Source: Amyelois transitella (Eukaryota; Arthropoda; Insecta; Lepidoptera; Pyralidae). Taken from it: 64,000 nucleotides of DNA. The stretch spans positions 7,006,001-7,070,000 of the forward strand of contig NC_083529.1 in NCBI RefSeq assembly GCF_032362555.1, read 5' to 3'. Each line of letters begins with the position of its first letter. Position 1 is the first letter of the stretch. Below, one piece after another: positions 43,701 through 55,700 of the stretch. Under the pieces are notes generated by a model. The model saw nothing but the letters and a program-made list of their open reading frames with translations, searched no databases and was not told where the DNA came from. Made by a program: the position numbers and the translations under genes.

Positions 43701-46700
43701 TTTGTTTGTTTGTTGTCGCTTAACGCGCTATCTACGCTATCTAAATTTTATAGCGTGATGAAAACATAGTCGCGCGTGACTTGCTTTGTGAAGCAAATAA
43801 ATAAATATAAATATATACGGGACAACTTACACAGGTTGGGTTAGCCTCGAAGTACCTACGTTCGAGACTTGTGTTACGAGATACTAAATCAACGATACTA
43901 CAACGATACGATATAATAAATACTTATTAGATAAACATCCAAGACCCAGGCCAATCAGAGAAAGTTCGTTTCTCATCATCCTCTGGCCGGGATTCGACCC
44001 CGGGACCTCCGGTGACACAGACAAACGCACTACCGCTGCGCCACAGAGGCCGTCGTTATATAGAACTAATTTTTTTATTTATTTCTTTATTTTCAGATAA
44101 CTATGATCCATAAAAATGTTAGTACAAGAGATACATATACATATTACATATGGTCACGTCTATATCCCTTGCGGTGTAGACAGAGCCAACAGTCTTGAAA
44201 AGACTGAATGGCCACGTTCAGCTATTTGGCTTAACGACAGAATTGAAATTCAACTAGTGACAGGTTGCTAGCCCATCGCCTAAAAAGAATCCCAAGTTTG
44301 TAAGCCTATCCCTTATTCGCCTTTTACGACATTCATAGGAAAGAGATGGAGTGGTCCTATTCTTCTTTGTATTGGTGCCGGGAACCACACGGCTTAACTT
44401 AATATTTAACTTAAATTATTTGATACCTGCCCGAGAAATCAGCTCACTAAACTCACCTAGTATAGTTATCGACGCAACTATACCGCCATAAAGCGAAAGA
44501 CAACATGGCCGCCGCTACCAGCACTCCAACTCCGACCACCACCCAAATGGTCAATATGTAGCTCTCTTTGGGCGGCCAGTATACCTGGAATCAAAATTCA
44601 AGGCGGGACTGATATACAGGTTACATAAGGTATCACATTTTTGTTTTAAATTATATAAATGTACAATACAATACAAATCATCTTTTTTGTATTGGTGCCG
44701 TGTGGTTCCCGGCACCAATACAAAAAAGAATAGGACCACTCCATCTCGTTCCCATGGATGTCGTAAAAGGCGACTTATATAGGCTTATAAACTTGGGATT
44801 CTTCTTTTAGGCGATGCGCTAGCAACCCGTCACTATTTGAATCTCAATTCTATCATTATGCCAAACAGCTGAACGTGGCCTATCAGTCTTTTCAAGACTG
44901 TTGGCTCTGTCTACCCCGTAAGGGATAAAGACGTGATCATATGTATGTATGTATGTACAAATGATCTTTATTGCCCGTAAAAGAAAATGTAGTAGAAACA
45001 AACATTATGAATAATGTTGAGCAAAGGCGGACTTATCGCTTAGCAATCTCTTCCAGCCAACCTTTGAGTAGTGAAAGGTAAAATCCTGAAAACACAGAAG
45101 AAGATAGACCACGTTCAGCTGTTTGTCTTCAAGATAGAATTGAGATTCAAATAGTGACAGGTTGCTAGCTCATCGCCTTAAAAGAAGAATCCCAAGTATA
45201 TAAGCCTACCCCTCAGTCGCGTTTTACGATTTTCCCGGCACCAATAGAAAAAAGAATAGGACCACACCATTTCTTTCCCATGGATGTCGTAAAAGGCGAC
45301 TAAGGGATAGGCTTACAAACTTGGGATTCTATTTTTAGGCAATGGGCTAGCAACCTGTCACTATTTGAATCTCAATTATATCATTAAGCCAAACAGCTGA
45401 ACGTGGCCATTCAGTCTTTTCAAGCCCGTTGGCTCTGTCTACCCCGCAAGGGATATAGACGTGACCATATGTATGTAACCACACGGCGCTATATACTCAC
45501 GCTGATGCCCATCCTAGCGAGCCGGCCAGCGAACGGATCCCGAATGAAGTACGTGGTCCACATATCAATGAGCTCGCTCTCCGTCAACTTGCTCTCGTCA
45601 TCAGGATAGATGAGGGGGATCCCGAAGGTGACCTGGACGCAGGAGTCGAACTCGGGCCAGTTGACGTTGCAGACGTAAGTGCGGGTTATTTGGGTCACTA
45701 CGATTCTGGAAATTTTAAAAAGTACAGTTGATAACAGTTCAAATTTTAATAAATATTGTTTAGTATAATCCTTACTATCCTAGTATATATATATGTATAT
45801 CCTAGTGCCATGTGGTTCCCGACACCAATAAAAAAACAAAAGAATAGGACCACTCCATCTCTTTCCCATGGATGTCGTAAAAGGCGACTAAGGGATAGGC
45901 TTACAAATTTGGGATTCTTTTTTAGGCGACAGGCTAGCAACCTGTCACTATTTGAATCTCAATTCTATCATTAAACCAAATAGCTGACCGTGGCCATTCA
46001 GTCTCTTCAAGACTGTTGGCTCTGTCTACCCCGCAAGGTTTATAGGTGGCGCTAAATTCACGCAGGCGAAACCGCGGGTAAAAGCTAGTCTGCCGATTGC
46101 TTCTTCGCAAATCTGTAGAGGAGCCCGGGGTATACCTTGGACCATGGATCCTAGATTAGGTGAGTCAGATTTTTACACGAAGCGACTCCCATCTGACCTC
46201 CGCAACCTTTGTAGGTAAACCGTATTGGATAGATCATAGTTCCTCATCCAGTTTCCTCACGATGTTTTCCCTCACTGTAAGAGCATCGGTTGGTATTCAA
46301 AGTAATGTACAAAAGTTCGAAAATAGTAATTGAACAAAAGTTCAATAATAATAGCGCATAAAATAAAAATTTTATGCGCATTTCGATCACGTAATTATAC
46401 CTATCTTTGTATGTATGTATGTCAAATGTATGCGACTTTTATTTATTATTTATTTATATATTTATGTACATAAATAAAACTTAAAATAAAGAGAAATTCG
46501 GTACAAGGGCACTAATTATTTCTAGAGAAATTTCTTCCAGCAGGTCCATTTTGTAGTATAAATTCATTACAAACTACGTCAAGTCGGTGTTGTAACGAAC
46601 AATACTTGGTTACAAACCTATTATTATTTGTGTAAATTAGTTTTGTTGATAACGATGCAGTTGTTACATTAAACATGCACATAATTTACATTGCTAGACA

Positions 46701-49700
46701 AGATATTGTAATACGTAAGTTGTCGTAAGAAAATATGAGTTCTAAAATTGTGGCAATTGATTTTAAATTTTCCCGTTGCATTATACTATTTATCTAAACT
46801 AATATTATAAATCTGAAGAGTTTTTTGTTTGAACGCGCTAATCTCAGGAACTACTGGTTCGTATTAAAAAATTCTTTTTGCGTTGAATAGACCATTTATC
46901 GAGGAAGGCTTTAGGCTATATAACATCACGCTGCAACTATAAGAAGCAAAGAAATAATGGAAAATGTGAAAAAAAAAAACGGGGAAAATTATTCATCCTT
47001 GAGGGCTTCAATGATGCCCAAAATGACAATTCCATGCGGACGAAGTCGCGGGCACAGCTAGTAAATAATATAGGAATTATTACTACATATAATTAAGTCC
47101 CCCTTTTTTCCGTGTGTACGTATAAAGAATATAGGTATTAAAACGTGCACGTAAAATACGGTTATTTTATTTCGCACGTTTCGAATCATGTTACGAGTAC
47201 AAGGATGGACAGGATGTCGTAAAAGGCGACTAAGGGATACGCTTACAAACTTGGGATTCTTTTTTAAGGTGATGGGCTAGCAACCTGTCACTATTTGAAT
47301 CTCAATTCTATCATTAAGCCAAACAGTTGAACGTGGCCATTCAGTCTTTTCAAGACTGTTGGCTCTGCCTACCCCGCAAGGGATATAGACGTGAAGAGAG
47401 TTATGAATGTGGATGAACAGAAGGAAGTATGCAGAGATCGTGGCAAGTGGAAAGATTCGATTGCCACGATCGAAAGAAATTCGAAGAAAGTGTTCGCCAT
47501 AAATTCCACATACTTGCATTACATAGAATTATCAGGTTTCAATCCCTTGGGGGTAGGCAGGGCCAACAGTTTCGAACTCTGAGGACCACATTTTGATTTC
47601 TGGAATATCAAAAGGGAGGTTCGAAAATGAATAAAAAAACGAAAGAAGTATGCAGTGATCACGATCACTGGCAAGTTGAAATATGTAGTCTCTGCCTACC
47701 CGTCCGGGAAAGAGGCGTGATTTTATGTATGTATGTATGTTATATTTATAAATAGTACTTTTGGTACTCCACACTCCCCTTGACTTTAATGTTGTTTCCT
47801 TATCAATGAGGAAATGCTATTACGAACGTTCCGAGAATGCCAAAGGTGAATTTTGGATTACCGCCAACTGATTTCTATCTAGAGGTGAACGCGGCATGTA
47901 TTTGATACTACACTGTTATAACGGGGCTGCATTGCAGACTAATTCGAACATACATACATATAATCACGTCTATATCCCTTGCGGGGTAGACAGAGCCAAC
48001 AGCTTTGAAAAGACTGATAAGCCACGTTCAGCTGTTTGGCTTTAAGATAGAATTGAGATTCGAATAGTGACAGGTTGTTAGCCCGTTGCCTAAAAGAAGA
48101 ATGCCAAGTTTATAAGCCTATCCCTTAGTCGCCTTTAACGACATCCATGGGAAAGAGATGGAGTGGTCCTGTTTTTTTTTTCTATTGGTGCCGGGAACCA
48201 CACGGCACTCAGAATGTTATGAGTAAGAAAATATACTGTAATATTTATAGTATTCAATTCAGTACCGTGTGGTTCCCGGCACCAATAGAAAAAAGAATAG
48301 GACCACTGCATGTCCTTCCCATGGATGTCGTAAAAGGCGACTAAGGGATAGGCTTAAAAACTTGGGATTCTTCTTTTAGGCGATGGGCTAGCAACCTGTC
48401 ACTATTCGAATCTCAATTCTATCATCAAGCGAAATAGCTGAACGTGGTCTATCAGTCTGCTCAAGACTGTTGGCTCTGTCTACCCCGCAAGGGATATAGA
48501 CGTGATTATATGTATGTATGTATGTTATAATAGTGACATTGTAGTCATTTTTGTTCATGTTTTCGCTTTGTTTTTTCTTGGCTGATTCAAAATGGCTCCT
48601 TTAATCTTATCTTTAATTATAAATTGGTGCCATTATATCGTCACGTCGCGGATTAGTTACCTATATGTATATCGATTCCATCCATTGTTCGACGGATAAC
48701 AAATTACTTAATTTGTTTCACTTTTTATCATGCCTAGCATTTTATTTGTGAACTAGCTTCCGCCCGCGACTCCGTTCGCGCGGATGTCGGTCTTCGCGTG
48801 GATGGTTTATTTGCTACATTTTGAGTAAATCTGACAATGACATCTTATTACTGCGCTGAATCCACTGCGAGTAAGGCAACGTGTGTTCGCGGTTTTACAG
48901 AACAACATCTATGGATAAAACTGAAAAATTAAGATTTATTGTTTTTTCTTCGTATTTTTTCAGGATAAAAGTATCCCATTTTATGCCCAGGATAATAAGA
49001 TACAATTATACCAAGTTTCATCGAAATCGTTAGTTTACCTGATACAGACAGACAAACAGACAAAAAAATTTTTTATCACATATTTGCGTTTGGTATCGAT
49101 CCAGTTACAGAATTGACCCTTCTACAGATTTATTATATGTGTAGATGTACAGACCTATACTATATTTTAAAATATACCTATCGTCTCTTAATTTCAATTC
49201 TTGATTCTAAGCATGACCTTCCTAATAGGATATTGTTATTTTATTTATTGTAAAAGATTTTGGTATGGAAAAATTATACAGATTGAGTTAGCCCCGAAGT
49301 AAGTTCGAGACTTGTGTCACGAGATGTTAACTCAACGATACTATATTTTATAATACATACTTATATAGATAAACATTCAATAATCAGGCCAATCAGAGTT
49401 GGTTTCTCATCATGCCCTGGCCGGGATTCGAACCCGTGGCCTACTGTGACATAGGCAAGTGCACTACCGCTGCGCCACAGAGGCCGACAAAGGATGATAA
49501 ATTTTTGTTTTGATGTTTATTAGATTAGTTCATTATTTCGTTATAAAACAGCTAAGACATTAATAATAAATAAATAAATATATACGGGACAAACTACACA
49601 GATTGAGTTAGTCTCGAAATAAATTCTTGACTTGTGTTACGAGATACTAACTTAACGATACTATATTTTTTAATATATATACTTACATAGATAAAAAAAC

Positions 49701-52700
49701 TAAGACCCAGGCCGATCAGAAAAAGATCTTTTCTCATCATGCCCTGGCCGGGATTCGAACCCATTGTCACAGACAACCGTAATACGTTAGTGGTACCTTT
49801 CACTATTCGAATTTCAATTCCATCGTTAAGCCACGCAACTGAACGTGGCCTGACAGTATTTTCAGGACGTTTGGCTCCGTCTACCCCGCAAGCCTACCCC
49901 GTAGCCCCGTAGACGTGATCATATATGTATGTACAATTAAATGCGCAGTTCAAGAATAATGTGGAAAATTTCGAAATCGCAAATATTATCGCGTAATATA
50001 TTCAGCGGAATCATTACACTATCTAATACGTGAGCCGTCAACTGTTTTATGAATTGATAAATTAATTATTATAGTTTTAGAATACATACTGACGTTCTCA
50101 TCCATCTATATAAAGCGCAAAACACTCAATCATTGATCACGAAATCGCAGAAACTGCTAAGCCAATAAAGATGAAACTTGACATGGAGGTAGATTGTAAC
50201 GTAGGACACGTCCGCTTAGAAAGAAAGAAAGAAAGAATTTTTGGAAACACCTCCGTTTAACGATTGTAAACCCAATCAAGAGAAATGCTAATTAAGTTGG
50301 GATTCCTCACCTAAGTGAAGGCTATCAACGTGTTATTTGTACTTGTATATTATTTTTTGTGACTTATTTGTATCTTTTAAATTTATAATAACACCTTATC
50401 AGTATAGCAAATGAAATAATACTTAAAGATAAAAGCTGAGTCATATTGACGAAAAAATCGTTAAGCATATAACTATAGTTAACTCTTCAATTAGAAGTTA
50501 AATAATTGAAGAGCTAACTATAGTTTCGAATACCTGTAGTATTCGAAATGCTGTTTATACTAAATTGTTTGAAACCTAAAAATAAATGTCCACAAAGCAA
50601 TAGTTATGAATGTAGATGAAGCGAAGGAAGTATGCAGAGATCGTGGCAAGTGGAAAGATGTAGTCTCTGCCTACCCCTCCGGGAAAAGGCGTGATTTTGT
50701 GTATGTATGTACAAAGCAATAAAAATATGTAAGATTCATATCGTTTGCGAAAAATAAGACAGCAAATTCCGACATGAAAGTTATAAAATCTTTTGTGCAA
50801 CAAAGAAATTTCAATTTATTATTTAGGTCATGTCGACAAATCAATCAACGCCATAAGATTTGTAATCACTCACCTAAACACAACGTCTTCCTTCTCCGCA
50901 ATAACTTCTAAATTATAATCCTTCCGAACAGTCACTTTATTATCCTAATACTATTGAGACGGATGGACACTATTAGCATTAACAAAACATTTAACATCTA
51001 ACGTTATTCTAATTGGAGTCATTGCTCCCTGATACCAGTCTTTAGCATTATTTACAACATTTCTATCGGCGATATGTTTGATCTTCGGCGCGCACGCATC
51101 TGGTGCCAGAATCTGCACAGGCGGAAGTGTGCCGAATAGAACCTTATCTCCAAACCTCATACAAGCTTCTCTTCAGTAAATTTGACAGGCTTCTTCAATA
51201 CCTCAATTGTGTTATCAGAATTTATGACGCAGTTCCGTTTGGACGAATCATTATTATTACTATTATCCTTAGAAGTTGTTATTCTTTGTTTGTCAATGAC
51301 ATCGTTGTTATTGTCCTTGGCTTCTGGCAAATTTAGATCTGACTTTTTTGTGGCTACCGAGTTTTCACGCGCTACGCTGTTTTCTTTGTTTTGCGCCATT
51401 TGCGGGTAGTGATGGAGTATCGCTGTTGTATTGAAAGTTATTTTACCATATTTTACAATCTCTGTTGGCCTTCTAGTCTTATCTGTACTAGTACTAGGCC
51501 CTGCTTCTACATCTAAGTCACTAGGCATGTTCCTAAATTTAGTACCACTGGGGCTTTCTTCGGATATACCTTCAAAAATATCCTTCGTATCATCCAATAG
51601 ATCTAGAGCAACTTGTTTGCTTTTTCTCAAATTATTCATATAAGTATTATAATTGTTCATATCTACAGTATTACTTTTCTTAAGTGGCAATGAATTTGGC
51701 AATTTCTTTTGAGGTGGCTCCTCGGCTGTGTATCACAATTGTTTCGCAGAGTTTTGGCCTTTGAAGCACGCCGATTCGGACTTGGCCGCGCCGGTGTCGC
51801 GCGCGGCTTTTGTTAGCTATGTCTGGGACTGCACCATTGAGATGCTGGTCGTCTCCGTGACGATGGTGGGAGCCGGGAACTCATCTCCGGTCGAATCGTA
51901 AAAGGAAAACTCACAACAAAGTATACACTTCAGGAACTTGGGCACTTCGACGTAAATAGCCGGCGGTATCGGAATCAAAGGTGACGTTGACGCCTTATAA
52001 TATAGATAATCAGGGTTATCTCTGTACTTTTCGTCCGCTGATCGTTCCAGCAACGGAATGCCAGATAAGAACAGTATGATAGCCGTCGTAAACAGTGGCG
52101 AGAGTATCGCCACCCATTCTACTCCTTCTATCACATTCAGGGATATAACAAATATACCCCACCACAGAACAACTTCTCCGAAATAATTGGGATGTCTTGA
52201 TAGCCCCCAGAGGCCATCGTTGCACCATTTTCCTTGATTCGCGGGCTCTTGTCTGAACGCGAATTTCTGCAAATCTGCATAAGTCTCAATGAGTAATCCT
52301 ATGACGAATATCCCTGCCCCAGCAGAGTCCAATGTAGTCATCGTTTTCGGCGACTTGGGGAACGAATGATGCGGCGAATTTATGATAATAACAGGTAAAC
52401 TGACAATGTACACCCAAATCGCTTGGAAAGTATAGAACACAGCGTATCTGAGGGTATTACTCTTTCTGTCTTCGAATTGTTTGTCTCTGCCGATGTGGTA
52501 GATTCTGTAAATCAGGTACCCTGAGAGCCTTAAACCCCAGACGCAAACAAAAGCTGTCACCATGAGCTGTCTGCTGTCATAACTTTTCAAAGTACTCCCC
52601 CCCTGGCCTAAGAAGAAAGTGAGTAACGCTATGATAATGAAATTGGCACCACCAGTAAAATCTGTGACTTTGTCAGTCTGGAATAGAGATGCTATGGTGA

Positions 52701-55700
52701 AGTACAGTATTTGCATGGCTACAGTCACCATTGCGCTAATTGCAAAATTGTTTCTATCTATCAGAGGCTCCATGATTTTATTTCGTTACTGGTTTTTGGC
52801 ATCACGAATTCACATCGATTCCGTTCTGTCGCATTGCCGTAATTGAAAGACTTTGACTATATCATTACTTTGTCGCACATCATTGAATTTAACAGTGGCA
52901 TTATTTGTTTTATTTTGAACACGTTTCTTTTTTGTTTTTATAGTTTGTTATCGCACTGAAGTCCGGGTGTGTAAGCTCTGCAGTGTTATTTGCAGTACTG
53001 AAATAGATTTGACGTTAGCACTGCGCATGCGTGGAGCTTTAATACGCGCATGCGTGGTGTAACGCCTTGAACTCTAAAATTAAATTTAACATTGTTTTCT
53101 TTATATTAAACAACTTGTATTTCAATGCAAACAAATTTAGGTTAAGATGATTTTGTTAGATTGTCAATGGAGTATTTTTGATGATGTTTTTGTTTTAGGT
53201 TATATCACGTTATTAGGTCAAAGCGAGGCGAGTAAGGGAGTAGGTCAGTGGGGACACCTGTATGGGAGCTTTGAATTATTAATGACTAGTTTTCGCCCCC
53301 GTGTTTTGCACTATTCTGTGAAAAAGTCATTCGTAAGATTGTATACAATTATAAATTAAGCATCCATAGAGCTATGTATACTGTAATTCTTAAAATATAA
53401 ACAGAATGAGTCTTTTTTTATGTTTGTAACGAATAAACTCGTAAACTACACTGTCTACGCCGTTGAAGATCAAGACGTGATTAAAGTCTGATAACACATA
53501 GACTTACAGTTTATGCGCTATTGCAATAACTATTGTAAAAAAAATACCGCCTCCAATCGATATCCTCTTTTCTTGAAGTCGGTAAAACCTTCCATAAGTG
53601 TGACGAACACTTTCCTGAAAACCACATCAAAATCGGTTCAGCGGAACGCGAGATAATCGCGGATAAACATTTTAAAGGCGATTAACAATACGGCCAGTAT
53701 TATTTACCGCCTTTAAAACGCCATTGTAGTATCTATACTAATATTTTAAAGCTGAAGAGATTGTTTGTTTGTTTGAATGCGCTCTCAGGAACCACTGGTT
53801 CGAATTGAAAAATTATTTTTACGTTGAATAGACCATTTATCGAGGAAGGCTTAAGGCTATATAACATCAAGCTGCAACTATAAGGAACAAAGAAATAATA
53901 GAAAATGTGAAAAAAAAACGGGGAAAATTATTCATCCTTGAGGGCTTCAATGATGCCCAAAATAACTATTCCACGCGGACGAAGTCGCGGGTACAGCTAG
54001 TTATAAATAAAATACGGAAATATTTAATGAGACAAGTAGGTAATAATATTATCTCCATTACACTGTTTGCCTCGCTTTATTTCTCCGAAACAATTTGTGT
54101 AATTAGCGAGTTATCAGTTATTTTATTACCAAATGTAGACTTACTTATTTATAATTATCTGTCGTCCGCTACTTTATCATAACATACTCGTATTAATAAT
54201 ATGTCTGTCAGTGTGTATTCGCTAATCTCAATTTGTTTGAAATCTTAGAAGAGGGTTTTCTGAGGATCTATAAATGTTACCCGTGCAAAGCCGGGCAAAG
54301 CCGGGGCGGGTCGCTATAGTACGTCATAAATCGGTAAAACGCTGATCTTCTTAAAAATATGGGAAGGAAACTTTTGTTGGACCAAGCCGAACACATTTAA
54401 CGACAATATTCTAGAAGTCTATGTGTGCCGTAAAAGTCGACTAAAGGAAAGGCTAATAAACTTGACATTCCTTTTGTAGGACAGGGTTGTGACTATTTGA
54501 TTCTCAATTCCATCTCAAGCGGACAAGATGAATGTGGCCTTTTCAAAGTCTCTTCAAAACTGTTGACTCTATCTACCAAGCAATCGTGATACATACATAA
54601 ATGTATATATGTATAATGTATATTTTTTCATATTCTATTGATCATATTATACAGATCCCCTTATATCGATCAGTTACAATTTATATGTATTATACATATA
54701 TACTATATTATATGTATATACATATGTATATATACGCTTATATCCCTTGCGGGGTGGCCAGGTTCAGCTATTTAGCTTAATGATAGAATTGAGATTCAAA
54801 AAGTGACAGGTTGCTAGCCCATCGCCTAAAAAAGAATCCCAAGTTTGTAAGGCTAAGGAGATGGAGTGATCCTATTCTTTTTTGTATTGGTGCCGGGAAC
54901 CACACGGCATATTATGTATATAATGTTAACAATCTTATTATTTGTCCCTTATCGCTTTCCGTTCTTCGATAAAAATGACGATAATCCAGTGTACATACAT
55001 AATTGAGAAATTTAAGGGGAATAACTAATATGAATCATCGATTGATATTATAATAATCCCGCATTGATGGAAGCATCATATTTTGATACATACATACACG
55101 TCTCTGCCGTGTGGTTCCCGGCACCAATAGAAAAAGAATAGGACCACTCCATCTCTCTTCCATGGATGTCGTAAAAGGCGACTAATGGGTAGGCATATAA
55201 ACTTGGGATTCTTCTTTTAGGCGATGGGCTAGCAACCTGTCACTATTTGAATCTCAATTCTAACTTAAAGCCAAAAACCTGAACGTGGCCTATCAGTCTT
55301 TACAAGACTGTTGGCTCTGTCTACCCCGCAAGGGATATAGACGTGATTATCTATCTATCTATACATACACATCTATATCCCTTGCGGGGAAGACATAACC
55401 GACAGACTTGAAAAAAACTGAAAGACCACATTCTGTGATGGAATTGAGATTCAAATAGTGAAAAATTTATAGCCTACAGTTCCCAGAGGAATCCCAAGTT
55501 TTTAGACCTATCCCTTAGTCGCCTTAGAACAATGATCGGTGTAAAATTGTGTTACAGGATATGAAATAGCATAATAAATGCATAATGGATAGGTGCATAA
55601 TTTCAAGGTAATTCTGCATATAACACCCATTGTTATTCTTTTGTCAACTGATATCACGCTGTTTTTACCGTAAATAAAATATAAGGAAATTATTGCTCAA

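Noticed and set aside
53147..53359. 70-codon plus ORF ([13 protein letters not shown]...)
   Set aside because: No signal peptide, domain, splice site or neighbour support; probably chance.
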